In this document: piece after piece, positions 35,004 through 47,735 of the stretch
Layout: each line of letters opens with the position of its first letter
How positions within the stretch are numbered: position 1 is the first letter of the stretch
Assembly (NCBI GenBank): GCA_903813345.2
Contig: CAIIXF020000002.1
Span: 25,556,455 to 25,620,454 of the forward strand
Length of the DNA stretch: 64,000 nt
Reading direction: 5' to 3'
Source: Owenia fusiformis
Lineage: Eukaryota; Annelida; Polychaeta; Sabellida; Oweniidae
Notes under the pieces: generated by a model
The model's database searches: none
Seen by the model: only the letters and a program-made list of their open reading frames with translations
Told to the model about the DNA's origin: nothing
Program-made: the position numbers and the translations under genes

Positions 35004-36828
35004 TCAAGAGACTTTTTCACAATGTTCAAATACTAACTTCATCCGATGTAAAGATCCCGAATGGAAGCCATGTTTAAAAGAAAGACTTGATTTTACTTAG
35101 ATTTCCTCCTCCAATGTATCAATATTGATCAATGTATTAATTTTAAACGATCTAAAACAAAAGACTCGTTTGTAAATCTCAAGTAAATAATTGACATTCC
35201 AGAATACTTAAGTAAAGAATGCATCTCGTTAAACCTAAACAAATTGTATCATTGGACATAATGATTTAAAACACATCAGAATAAATAGATGATGGTCTCA
35301 AGCACACTTATTTGAAAATTCTTTAAATATTTTAATCAGGGTGAACCGTTTTATTTTGTGTAAGACATATTAGAGTACTTTGATTTTTAAGTAAGACTGA
35401 TTTCACCTATCATGTGAAATTCCCTTTTATATAGCATTGCAAGTATTAATCAACAATTAGATCTAATTTAATAATGTAGGACATCGTACCTTAGTGTTAT
35501 TTATAAAATCTGAATTGGTTCGTTAAAATTAATAATAAACTCTTGTTTGATCAACATTTGATGTTAAAGAAGAAATGAAAAGTTCAATTGATCAGATCAA
35601 GTTAAGTCTTATCAAAAATCAAATCTCTGAACTTTTTATGCTCCTTTAAAATTCAACTAATTCAAGTTCAAAACTGAATTAACTTGTATTAGCCAGAAAC
35701 CTTGTGCCCGTGCCGATGAATTATCTTTCGTGATTTAAAAAAAACATGCTCTAAAAATGCGAACAATGGCACAGAGTGTTGACTTACTTGGCTGGACAAA
35801 CGTAAAAAGATATCTTTATTTGGTTTTTCGTTTGATTAAATTCAGTCATTGTTTTTCAGACGTGCCGTGTGTATGAAAGTGATGTTTTAGAATTTCATTG
35901 CCAAGTTCCCATACATGTGTATTGTCAGGACTCTTATCAACTTGTATCTCATGAGTGTTGTCTCATACATTTGTAATAAACTTTTGAATGGTGTCTCGTA
36001 CATGAATGGTCATTTTACTTGTTTAACCTTCACTTTCTGATACAAACTTATCAAATAATGTAGACAACTTTTATGTTTTAAATATAGATAACTAATATGT
36101 ACTTTTAAGCAGTTTGCTTAGTAACCTCAAAGTGTCATTCTGCCTACAACATTTTATGATCTTTTGAGTAAAAGTTAACAGTGTCCATGTTTTAAAATCA
36201 ATGAATGGTGGAATCAGCAAGGAATAAAGAAAATAAGCATGTCGTTGATGTTTTAGTTTGTATAGAACCACCAGAAAATCAAATGAATGATTTTAAATTC
36301 TACCAGCACAGTGGTATAAAATAAAAAGGACCGACAAAACGTCTTGAGACACTAAACAACTTAAGCCTCCAAGTGTGATCAAGACCTCTGACTTATCTTT
36401 AATTAAAACCTTAATAACATTTAAGACTTTAAAAATCTTCATATTCCAAAGAGCATGATGCTATTTCAATTGAACAAATTAATATTTGTCAAAAACTTCA
36501 CCTTAAAGCCCTATACATAATACTGTCTTTGAAAAGCAAAGATCAAGAAAACTAAAACAAACAATTGTTAGCTTTCATCTGGTAGCCTAAAGATATCTCC
36601 AACTTTGTTCTTGGTTTAAATAATTTGTAAATCAAAGAAGGGATGCCGGACTTACAGACAAAATTGAAAGTGAGGTGTTATCATTTCAACATATTTTTTA
36701 CATTTGTGATTTTGAACTGTTCTACCTGATCTGTATAAATATTAATATTCACATCAAAGTTTGAAAACTATTACCTATTTATGTATTTTTGATGACAACA
36801 AAGGGCATAGAAAATATTATGGAATACA

Positions 36829-37108
36829 TTGGCACAACCAGAGAGAACATGGTATACACAGTCAACATCTGAGAGGGCATTGAAAACACTGGCAAGATCT
36901 GAGAGGGCATTGAATATACTGGCAAGATTTGAGAGGGCATTGAATATACAGGCAAGATTTGAGAGGGCATTGAATATACTGGCAACATCTGAGAGGGCAT
37001 TGAATATATTGGCAAGATCTGAGAGGGCATTGAATATACAGGCAAGATCTGAGAGGGCATTGAATATACTAGCAGGATCTGAGAGGGCATTGAATATAAA
37101 GACATGAT
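36829..37108. repeat. 30-bp minisatellite, about nine units
   Basis: Unit GAGAGGGCATTGAATATACT plus GGCAAGATCT. Because 30 is a multiple of three the array stays open in several frames on both strands; not a gene. Confidence 0.95.
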
Positions 37109-37600
37109 CTTGGCACATTTGCACATAATTTTGAATTAATAAAACAACATCTGAAAGATATGAACTAGAGACGGAAGTGTGCTCTTTAAGAAAAATCTAA
37201 AGTAAACTTTATATAGCCGTTAAACTGGTTTAGACTGTTTGTCTTATACAATTTACATAAAAGACATCAAAGATACAAAAGGAAATTGTGTAGTTATTTT
37301 TTATGGATGTGTATTTTTCTATGTTAGCGTTTCCTGCAATTCTCAAGAGTGATTTTTTGTCATTTATACATCTATTTAGCTTTTCAGAAATGTGACATTT
37401 TGACAAAGACCTCAATGACCCATGTAGTATTTATTCACTTGTATTAATTGGCACGGGAATTGATATTTATCATTGTAATATAAACATAATAATAATATAC
37501 ATTTGGAAATATGACCAGAGTACTGAACCTCCTATGTTGCTTACGATATCCTGTTGACATAAATCGGATTTAAAATATACCAAGTAAACCCTCCGTAACA

Positions 37601-37805
37601 TACCGTATTCTCTGTAATTAGCGCCCAGGGCGTTTAGAAAATTGAAAATACATTATTTAGACCATTCTAATAAGCGCCCATGTATGAAAGAAATCAGAAA
37701 TCCCGAGGAATTTCATGTATGGCAATTTTTCTTGACAAGAATGCATTTTCTTCAACATATTTTTATAATAATATGACAAGTGCTGTTATTGGAGAGAATA
37801 CGGTA
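37601..37805. mobile_element. TACCGTATTCTCT-ended inverted-repeat element
   Basis: TACCGTATTCTCTGTAATTA at the left, AGAGAATACGGTA at the right, with AGCGCCC / GCGCCCA motifs inside. Another terminus of the same family closes at 38384. Confidence 0.75.
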
Positions 37806-38217
37806 AAGATCGCTTAGACAATATTGACAGTGGTTGAAGACCCGTCTATGTCTAATTTATTTCCGGCACGCCCACTTTGTCATTATTGCCGATTACCTTC
37901 AATATTTCCACTAGAGACTGCTGGATATCGATCTAAAGTTATACATTATTTCTAATTTGATGAGAGATCATCATTATTCGTGCAAAAGTCGTGTAAAAGT
38001 CGAGAAACATTAAAAAGAAACCAGAAAGTTCACGACCTTGACATGCGCAGAACATCTGCGCAGTAGCTTTTGAAATTTCTGAATGCCGATAAAGAACAAT
38101 TCTTTCATTCATTATGGACTATTTGGAGACAATATTAGCATGGTATGGTGTGGGAAGCACCCATCGATAGATATGTATCGAGAGGATGCATAGAATTACA
38201 AAACGTGTCGTGTTTAC

Positions 38218-38384
38218 AGCAGTTTTAGGGTAAGTACTCTATTATCGCCCGCTCCTGGATTTTGAGAAATATTTTTTTCCTGATATATTCTTCAATTCTT
38301 GTTGATTCCTCGATGTTTCTTGAACTTTGTGAAGCGGGGTGGGCGCTTATTAGAGAGTGGGCGGTAATTACAGAGAATACGGTA
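38218..38384. mobile_element. Second TACCGTATTCTCT-family terminus
   Basis: Right end GGTAATTACAGAGAATACGGTA pairs with the 37601 terminus over about 20 bp. Its own left part (ACTCTATTATCGCCCGCTCC) is weak. It may be a second copy or the far end of a 784-bp parent element spanning 37601-38384. Confidence 0.6.
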
Positions 38385-39024
38385 GATAATATCAATTGTT
38401 TTAGTTTGCCTAAAAACTGGAGGTATATGGTGGTAAAATTAGGGGTACATGGGGTAAAATTGAGGGTATACATTACCTATGGGTGGACTAGATATTTCTG
38501 GGAATGGTGTTACTGAGGTACTTTAACATTGAGAAATAAAAAAAGACTGTCACACTGAAATAAAAAATTTGGAATGTAAGAGATTGTCTGTTATGAAAAT
38601 CCTAAAAGATTAAAACTTAATTTAGCGTAAAACAGATTTTGATCTTATACAGTTTAAAATTGTGTCTCAGTTTGGATGAAATAAAGTATATATGTCGCAC
38701 ATGTGAAATTTATCATTTTTGAAAGCAATTCCCTTTAGAATATCAGAGATTCATCGTAAGGTTAATAGCTAGGTATAAACCACATATAACATGGGGCCAT
38801 GAACCTTTTCACTTTCAATTTGTACCTATACATATACCTGAATAACATGATATCAAAGAGTCAGATTTTTTCAAAAATTGAAAAAGTCATGCAACTGATA
38901 CTTTAACCCTTTGCTGATTGATCTAATATATTTTCAAGAGATTGCACAGGTGGCTGGCCGAAGTTGAAATTGAATGTATAATGATAACATATTCAAATTA
39001 TTATTAAATTGCTGTAAAATATAC

Positions 39025-39160
39025 AAGGCATAAACAAGCAAAATGTCACTACCTGCCATTTGTAACAGATGCCAACCACCGAATGCAGACCACTGAATGT
39101 CAAATGCTGATGCCAACCACCAAACACCATCCACAAAAAGTTGGAGACGAACAATCCTTT
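39025..39160 (+). repeat. GTCACCACC dispersed repeat, copy
   Basis: AGGCATAAACAAGCAAAATGTCACTACCTGCC to CCATCCACAAAAAGTTGGAG; the 3' part is missing. Confidence 0.75.
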
Positions 39161-39689
39161 TGTGAAAAATATGATTTTTCTCAAGAACTGCATATTTAGT
39201 TTTTTTCAAAGATGGTCATTAAAGGGTTAAAGCAGGCATAATACAGGTGTTCAATTACATACATTGATACAAGTCTTTAATTGAATATTTCACATTCTAA
39301 AAGGAGCATTTAGGGTCAGGAACAGTGAACAAACAGGAAACACTGATTTCAATTTCAATTTAAAAGTTTCAAATTTCCTGCCTCAATCAAATAAACAAGT
39401 TTGATTCTACAGTTTTCTAAAATTATTAAATCAATGACGGAAAAGCTTGTCAGTGTTAATTTATGAGATATATCTTTAACGTCATTGAGTATGCCTTATC
39501 ATTAAGTGCTTTTTTAAGTCGACATTTAGCTAACAGAGTAAGTGATTTCTAATAAAAAACAACTTTCCGTCGAAGACAGATTTTGATTATCAGTAATTTG
39601 TGACTTCAATATTATGCTATTTATCAATATGTCAAAGTGACAGAGCCTTATAGAGAAACATTTCCAAATAAACGTGACATAATTAACAC

Positions 39690-39855
39690 AAGGCATTAAC
39701 ATGCAAAATGTCACCACTTGTCATTATATTTTTACATTTGTTAAAGATGCCGAACATCAAACACCATTTGATGAACACAAACTGCCGAACGCTGACCCCA
39801 TCAACAAAAAAGTTAGAGTATATATAATATGTCACCACTTCTGGTGGTGACATAA
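39690..39855 (+). repeat. GTCACCACC dispersed repeat, copy
   Basis: AGGCATTAACATGCAAAATG through AAAAAAGTTAGAGTATATAT to TCTGGTGGTGACATAA; full length. Confidence 0.8.
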
Positions 39856-40417
39856 TAAAAATGATTTGTCCCTAAGAATGACTAACTCTACCAAAGTGAT
39901 TCTAAATATGTGTGATGTAATTGGCAAAATCAGGAGCAGTATTTAGAATCCATCACACGGCTCATCAAAAGAAAAACATGTTACATAACAAATAAAAGGA
40001 TAAAAAGAATTTATAGTCTCTCTCAAGTTTCTCCCCCTTCCCCAACCCCTCCCTCTTCCCCAATCCCTCCCCCTTCCCAAACCCTTCGTGATCAATTTCC
40101 TGACTCCTGCCTTGAGTTATAGAGAAAACGAGGCAATAGCAGCTCTAGAAAATTGTGGCGTTGCATGTGACTGAGGTATGATGCAACAGAATGAGCAAGA
40201 GTAGCCTAGAGGGAATTTGAGGTGAAGGGTCGGCCAAGAACCCTAAGATCAACAGATAAGCCACTACGCTCTGACTTGAACCAATAATTTCAAAGTTTGA
40301 TGTTCAACCAATCATATAGCAGACTAGAACGATGCTCGTTACATCAATATGCACCGAAGGCCATCTTTAAGTGACAGCGCACACTGACTAGCTTGGCTTG
40401 TTAAAAATGTATCATTT

Positions 40418-40607
40418 TAGTGTCCTCCATAGGGTTTTTTCTCAAGTAGGTGCAAAATTCTCACTTTCACAATTTGGATAAAATATATATATTGGTCAAA
40501 ATAAGCCAATTTTCCAGAATTTGTGTTATTTTCAAATGGGTCCAAATGGATTTTCAGGTCTCAAGAGGGTGCTGCACCCTCTTGCTTTAATGCTGGGGAG
40601 ATCACTG
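40418..40607 (-). mobile_element. CAGTGATCTCC-family element, minus orientation
   Basis: Right end GGGGAGATCACTG; matches 42241-42416 in reverse, including TTAATGCTGGGGAG and ATGGATTTTCAGGT. Confidence 0.75.
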
Positions 40608-42240
40608 CATTTATATATATAAAGAGTATGGGATAAAATTATTCTTGCCCAGGGTTAGTTGCCCCTGGATTTAACATCTCCTGATGTCCTTGATCAGTTG
40701 TCAAGTTTCCAACTAAGTCCCTGGTTTGAAGTATATCCTCAAAGTTTAAACATTCTTCAAGTGGGCATAATAATAAATTACTAAGTGATTTAGTAAAGTA
40801 AGTTTAGGTAAATCATAGAAAGTGGAACCTGTTACTTTAGAACTAGCATAATCACTGAGATATGTACTGTATAAGTGGTAGCTAATCCGAGTGGTTAATT
40901 TGCTGAATGGTCAAATTTTATCATTTTCCCAATTTCAATTTTCCATAATAAGATAATATTTCCAACATTTAATTTTCCGAACCTGGCAAAAATGAGGAAA
41001 CATAATTGGGCAAAATTACCAGTTAGTATTAATTGATTCTGGCCTGTGCCTAAACTTTCTCTTTGGTAACTTATTTTTTTCTCAAAACACAAATGAAGTT
41101 ATCCTTATTTTCTGGCATCCTTCAATTCATGATTATTTTTAAATCTACATAAATATCAAAATGAAAGTAAAAAATCTCAAATTCATAAAATGTCATATTC
41201 TCCTAAAGAAATATGATACCAATTTTACAGTGACTATATTTCATCTCTAAGTATTTGTATTATTAAAATATCATAAATAAATGTTTTCTATGTTTTGAAA
41301 TAGACATGTTCATCATATATTGTTGGGTCTAAAGTTAGGTACAGATCATTTATAGTGGTGACATATAGTTATAGTCTCCAATTTTTTTTAGATGGTACAT
41401 ATTAATGTGACGTTTTTCTCACGTTGTAATTGTTTTGACGTCACTCTATAATTTTTTATTTAACTTCACTAATTTTTCTAATTTGTTCACTGATGAAATT
41501 GACATGATGCAATTGTAGAACTTGTTAATGACGCAAGGAGCCAAGTTTAGTATCATCTTGAAAAAAAAGCTGTCTGTCAACCTACACAGAATTAAGCTAT
41601 ATGGCAATTGTCCAAAAAATCTTGAATTTTTTCCTCTAATCTCAAGAGTTATATCAATTTTTATCTATGAGATTTTGTACATATGCATCATTCTCTCAAA
41701 TTGTATTTCTATGATCGCAGACTGATTAGATCATTTTTTAAATGTGGTTCACGAGGCATGGTATTATTTTTCAAATGTTGCCCATGACGCCATTTCCTAC
41801 TTACTTTCATTTGACCAGACTTACTTGAATCTATTGAAGAATTGCATATTGTAGGAGTTGATGCACATGTCTAACACTAATTGCATTTCATCCACCTTAA
41901 ACATCAAGCTATTAAGGTGGCTAACCCCAAAATTACAATCTCTGAAAAATTCTACAATCTCTTGACAGCTCTGAAATGGCCCTTACATCAGGAGTCAAAT
42001 AAACACAGGCACCTGACTAACAACTCCACTTTCCTCAGGTGAGACCAATTTGCAAGGAAAATATTGTTGTGGTCAAGAAAATAAAGTAAATAAAAAGAGG
42101 GGAATTTCCAAGGAGCAAAGTAAACAAGCAAGTAATTAATATTGCATCGATATGCCAGAAAATATTTTTTTAATCTTCATGAGATTAGGGCATGGAACAT
42201 GCTAGACCACTCTACTGACTTCTGTATAAATTACCCTTTC

Positions 42241-42416
42241 CAGTGATCTCCCCAGCATTAAAGCAAGTGGGGGCAGCACCTACCTGAAAATCCATTTGCA
42301 CCTACTTGAAAATGAGAAAATTCATGAAAAATAGGCATATTTTGACCAATTTTGGTCTGATTTGTATAAATGAGAATTTTGCACCCACTCGAGAAAAAAT
42401 CCTTTGGAGATCACTG
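42241..42416 (+). mobile_element. CAGTGATCTCC-family element, plus orientation
   Basis: CAGTGATCTCCCCAGC at the left and TTTGGAGATCACTG at the right form an 11-bp inverted repeat; 176 bp. No clear target duplication. Confidence 0.8.
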
Positions 42417-43144
42417 CTCTCTGTAGTGAACTACCAATTATGATTGTTTTTTTTTCTCAGTAAAAAATGTTCAATATAACAGTTTTTACATGCATGACTG
42501 TATAATATTAGGTACATGAAGATCACCCAGGTATATGGAAAAATACGTCAACAATTGAACTTGTTTACAGTACTTTCATAGTACTCAACAGTTTGAGTGC
42601 CAATCTACTACTGTAAACAGGGATTATTTAGTGACTTTGGCAGCTTAGGGTAAAGTGACAATCCAAATATGATTTGTTAGCCTTTGGAGAATGGGGGCTT
42701 GTAATGAACACTGAAATCCTTAATTTAAATAATTATATGTTTACTGCCGATTGCAACCAAGGTCAGTATGAACATTCCACCAATATCATTTGTACCATGA
42801 TTTATCAACCTTTTAATCAAAATAGAATCAACTGGCTTTTTTGATATTTTTACTTTACAGATTTGATAGCATTTTTGTCAACTAAAAGCACTAAAAGGTC
42901 AAGGTCAACAAAATAACTTGTCTCAAGGTCAAAAATTGTCTATGTTAGGATCAATTGCCGTACCACTTTCAGTAAGTGTTAATCTCTTTTCAAAATCATC
43001 TGAATTACAATTTACTTTAAATAAAGTGATCTGATATAATTGAGAAACCCTTCAAATTCTTAGCCACAATCAGACATTCAACCTCAAGCCACAACAACAT
43101 GGTTATTAACAACATGTAAAATAGAATTCACTCAAAAGAAAAAT

Positions 43145-43290
43145 CCAGGTCGTGTTTTAAAATGGAATAAAAAATAGAAAACAGAGGAATTAGCAAGGAA
43201 TAAAGTAAACAGGCATGTAGAGAACACTTTAAATTGTATAGAAATGCAAGAAAATGAAACAGTTCATTCAAATTTTATTGAGAAAATGAG
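43145..43290 (+). repeat. AGCAAGGAATAAAGTAAAC dispersed repeat, reference copy
   Basis: TTAGCAAGGAATAAAGTAAAC, then ACTTTAAATTGTATAGAAAT and AGTTCATTCAAATTTTATTG. Other copies: about 27176-27350, 29860-29962, 36185-36290, 42075-42175, 55608-55720 (plus) and 22425-22560, 48940-49290 (minus). Confidence 0.8.
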
Positions 43291-43930
43291 GGAAATTGGC
43301 ATGAATAGAGAGGAGATTTTGACAGGGTTGTGTATTCAATGAAAAGTGTTTCACAATATTATTACAAGTACATCAACATATTTCTGGCTCGGCCTCAATG
43401 CTGAGAAATTAATGGAAATAAGTTGTCAAACAATAACAATATTAAAGTTTATTTTGGCATAATTCTGATATTGTTTGAAGAAATGAAATTAAGCATGAAT
43501 ATTATGTTTTGATGATCATGAAATTACCTCATGCCTGTTAACAGGTACTCTAATCCTCACCTTTAAGCAGTTAGGATTATATATAGAGAAAAACTTAATA
43601 ATAATTCTTAATATAATATTTCAACAGGCTTTTTCCTACACTAAGACAAGCCGCAGACAGTTATTTGCAACATTTTTTCAAAAAATAATGGGTAGTTCAT
43701 ATAACAAGACACGTTGGTTGGCATTGGTTTTATATCTCAACAGCATCTCCTACAGTTGTCATTTTTAATTTTTCTCTTGGAGCCTGGAGCCGGACACATC
43801 CTCTAACTTCCCCCTATAAGCTTAAAGCTCGCTCTACGGCTTCACGCAAGGCACTTGGGAATATATCAGATTCAGATCCTTATATAATAAGTTCAATAGT
43901 AATCAGTATATTGAAAACACAAAATATCTA

Positions 43931-44128
43931 TAATCTGATATTTCTCTTTAGTCTCTTTGGACAATTGGTGCTTGGTATAAAACCCATTTTCAATACCTAG
44001 TAAATAACCCTTTATTATCACATCTTCAAAAGTAATAATAAAGACATTAATAACTAGAGGTTGAAAATGAGTTTTGTTTTATACCAAGTACCAATATGAC
44101 CTAAAGAACAAAGGGAAATATCAGATTA
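43931..44128. repeat. 198-bp palindromic hairpin
   Basis: Arms of about 88 bp: TAATCTGATATTTC against GAAATATCAGATTA at the ends, and CTTGGTATAAAACCCATTTT against AAAATGAGTTTTGTTTTATACCAAG deeper in. Short loop, long imperfect duplex. Confidence 0.85.
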
Positions 44129-44306
44129 ACTGAAGAATATTTCTTTCTATTATTACTTTAAGCAAATGATAATAGCTTGTTTGAAGGGAGGTATTCAAAA
44201 TTGTAATAGAGTGTGAAAAATATTTATTCAATATCTACCTATGAACAGTATCACTCACAGTATCATAGGGAAATATCAAAGGATATTTTATGTCAGGCCA
44301 GACCAA

Positions 44307-44327
44307 CCCCCCCCCCCCCCCCCCCCC
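44307..44327. repeat. 21-C homopolymer
   Basis: Uninterrupted C run; followed by a GGCC-rich imperfect repeat to about 44515. Confidence 0.9.
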
Positions 44328-45083
44328 TCCTAAGGTAGGCCCAGATTTTGAGGCCCCCAATTAGTGGGCCTTTTTGGGCATTACTGGGCCTTTTTAGGTT
44401 CATTTTCTATTTCTAAGCCAAATTATCAAGAAAATAGGCCTTAAATTTTCAAGATTTAGGCCCGATTTGGGGTTTTAGGGGCCCCTCCCCCTTGTTAGTT
44501 TTCATATTCGCCCCTGCAATCATGCTCCAACTAAATTTGAAGGTCATACTGACAACTAATTAGTTTCAAATAACATGTGAAAAACATTTCAAATATATTC
44601 AAAAGAACAGGTGTATGTTGGATTTGAAATATACTCTCATTGACAGTTCTCAGAAAGTTTTATCATAGTACAATAAAGCATGTCAATGTCTATCTGTTTT
44701 TAACTTGAGACTCTGAGAAATATTTTATCAATAATCAATCAAGACTCAATTTTAATTCACTTCAAGTCTTGAAAAGGACTTGACATTAAAAAATGTGACT
44801 CAATCAAATGTCAAAGCAACTTACGAGTAAATGCAACTCAAGTGTATTCAAAAATCACAAACAGCAAAATTGAGAAAACAATAAAATTCAACAAACAAGA
44901 GCCGATCAAGACCCAATCCAAAAAACAACATCTTTCTAAAGAACAGTAGGTTTATGTCAAGACTCAGAACCACCAAACTCCAAAAACATCTGAACATAAA
45001 AATGCTATATATGTGCATTATTATTGATAATTAAAGAAATCATCAATCTCCATTCGTGTCTAATAGAAAATAGATCCACCTAC

Positions 45084-45173
45084 CTTTTTCGCATAGCGAT
45101 ATTCTACAGTTTGCGCCCGTTTTGTCATCGTATAAGACATCTTAGGAGTATGCCAGTTACACAGCCTTTTCAT
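45084..45173 (-). CDS. Candidate alternative N-terminal coding exon of the TRIM2/3-like gene
   Basis: The reverse strand has two in-frame ATGs (45173 and 45140), an open frame rich in Lys/Arg/Tyr (ending VEYRYAKK) and a strong donor AAG/GTAGGT at 45084/45083. An in-frame TGA lies upstream. It ends in phase 0. The main TRIM exon begins after the acceptor at 26649, and its first ten codons are open and in phase 0 before ATG 26619. Splicing would therefore add 29 (from 45140) or 40 (from 45173) residues to the N-terminus. Vertebrate TRIM2 also has forms with N-terminal extensions (known). No other feature nearby explains the open frame, but it is short, so this is a prediction only. Confidence 0.45.
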
Positions 45174-45961
45174 TAATAAACTTATACAATAGCCTCAAAG
45201 TTACAATATTCTCTAAATCTGCCTCAAACTCTAATAATGTCTGCGATAATGTGATGTGTTAAACGTTCCATCATTTCCTTGTTTTGCTTTTTTAAGAATC
45301 ACATAGCATATTAAGTCTTCAAAAATGTGTAAATATACCCATACAGTAGGTATACTATTCCTCTTTCAAAATAAGTCTGCAGTGAACAGAGACTTCGAAG
45401 TATAAATACACGGAGCAGTATTCACATGTCACTTATATCATTAGCCTATTCTACAGTCACAGTCTACTCTCCAATAATGTTTATCTCAAGTCTCCGATAT
45501 AGACTACACAAGTCCTCCACTCTAAAAGTTGATCAACCAATAATATCAATCACATATCAATTCAATATATTCAAGTGTTAATTAAAAATTATCAGATATA
45601 GAATATATAATAAATAATGTTTAACACTTCATCCCTGAAATCCTATTTCGTCCCATTTTGTCATACCTTTAAACATATACCTGTTTTTCAAGAACATGTT
45701 AGTATTTTGGCATTTCCGTGGTTTGAGTATCGCGCTTTTTCCTCACATGTTAAATTTTCTTTCAATTTTCTATAATATCATAAAATATGTGCATACCATC
45801 ATTATCCACACAGGGTTTCTTCGTTTCTATATGCAAAAAAAGTAAACAAAAATAAGCCTTGCAGATAATGTGATTGTTACGAAAGATTATATTTGCTCAC
45901 ATGTTCCTTAACAAAAGACATGCCTTATTGTTTAAGTAGTACATGTGTATATTGATCTCAT

Positions 45962-46672
45962 AGACAGTGATATGTAACTCCTTCATGATGAGCTAATCCT
46001 TCAAAAAGACAGAACAATGACTGATGATATGCTATAGCTTTAGAAGATAAAGTTATGTTACTCCTTCAGGAGACAGTGATATATTACTCTTCAGAAGATA
46101 GTGATATGTTACTCTTTTAGAAAATAGTGATATGTTACTCCTTCAGGAGACAGTGATACATTACTGCTTTAGGAAACAGTGAAAGATTACCCTTACATGA
46201 GACAGTGATATGTTACTCCTTTAAGAGACAGTGATATATTACTCCTTTAGGAGACAGTGATAAGCTACTCCTTTAGGAGACAGTGATATGTGACTCTTTC
46301 ATGAGACAGTGATATGTTACTCCTTCAGGAGACAGTGATATGTTACTCCTTCAGGAGACAGTGATATGTTACTCCTTCAGGAGACAATGATATGTTACTC
46401 CTTCAGGAGACAGTGATATGTTACTCCTTCAGGAGACAGTGATATGTTACTCTTTTAGGAGATAATGATATGTTACTCTTTCGGCAGATAGTGATATATT
46501 ACTCCTTTAAGAGACAGTGATATATTACTCTTTCATGAGACAGTGATATGTGACTCTTTCATGAGACAGTGATATGTTACTCTTTCATGAGACAGTGATA
46601 TGTGACTCTTTCATGAGACAGTGATATGTTACTCTTTCATGAAACAGTGATATGTTACCCCTTTAGAAGGCA
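45962..46672. repeat. 26-bp minisatellite, about 27 units
   Basis: Consensus GATATGTTACTCCTTCAGGA plus GACAGT, with CATGA-type variants clustered at the right end. Confidence 0.95.
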
Positions 46673-47517
46673 TTCTGTGTTTCCATTAACATCAAGCCCT
46701 GAGCAATAAACAATCATTATACATTAAAATTTATTTACTGAATAAACATGGCAATGATTTTATTGTTATCTAAACTAAGCTAAGTAGTTTTTGTATATCA
46801 TTGTTTACTTAATAATCCCAACTATTGAAAACTAAAAAAACAACATCTTCTATGACAATACAATAGAGTGTGTATGTGTAAACACTGGAGAATTAAGGAT
46901 TCTGAACAATAATATATTTAGTTATACTTAATAACTTTGTTGAAACTAGCATAGGAAGCAACCTTACTGATACAGAATTGTTATTGCACTTCAAAATGTC
47001 ATTTTTTATAATTCAAAACTAATAAACATGTAAGTGTACTTATTGTCAAAAAATGTATTTATTTTTCTAGTTTCCCACACTCTTATGATATGAGAAAGTT
47101 TCAGGAGATCTTTTAAACACTTCTGGACATTTCCTCTTACAAGAAAACAAATCGGGAAAATATCAATCTCCCAGGACTCCCAAGTATACATGAAGATAAG
47201 CTCGCAACTATCTTGTGTAGCTGAGAGTACCTCTAAAGGCCAAGATATTCAATATCTGGTTAGCATAATGCATTATTTAATATTATCTCTATTTCTGACT
47301 CTAAATCCCCCTTCCCCCTCCCCATCTAGATATATCTCTTTGACGTTGTCATATCTATTTCGCTTCACATTTCTGCTCACCTCATACATTAAGGGGGTAT
47401 GGTTAATGTGTTTGGCTTTGCTGATATGGGGTGAAAATCATGGTTGGGAATTCTTCAATTCCAACGATATAAAGAATACAAAACTGACTAAGTTTAATCC
47501 TGTATTCTATATGATTC

Positions 47518-47735
47518 TACAGAGTGTCAAATAAATATGTTCTCCCCTTAATTTCAAGAGAAAATTTTATGCATATAAAGTACATCTAGTTGAGCTAGTC
47601 ATCTGAAACTTCTTGTGGAGTTGCTCTGTGGGGCCTAGTTTGATGTGCTAAAGAACTAATAATGTACTAAAGAATTCAACATTATGTGGATGTTAAAACT
47701 AAGGAGGGGAGAACATATTTATTTGACACCCTGTA
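47518..47735. mobile_element. Mariner-like MITE, 218 bp
   Basis: TACAGAGTGTCAAATAAATA at the left pairs with TATTTATTTGACACCCTGTA at the right and the arms extend to about 33 bp (ATGTTCTCCCCTTA with AAGGAGGGGAGAACAT). TA flanks, no coding. Confidence 0.9.

Larger units (their letters stand above)
26656..45080 (-). other. Upstream region or first intron of the TRIM2/3-like gene
   Basis: Starts (on the minus strand, 3' end) at the acceptor TTTCAG before 26649. No coding exon recognised except the candidate at 45084. Filled with MITEs, dispersed repeats and minisatellites listed separately. 31.1-33.1 kb and 35.0-36.7 kb show no recognisable feature. Confidence 0.5.

Noticed and set aside
36771-37126. 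Minus-strand frames of 115-117 residues with MPSQILPVYS-type repeats
   Set aside because: They are the translation of the 30-bp minisatellite, open in several frames on both strands, with no signal or splice context.
29161-46672. CRISPR-like look of regular arrays
   Set aside because: The arrays are contiguous minisatellites without unique spacers, in an animal genome.
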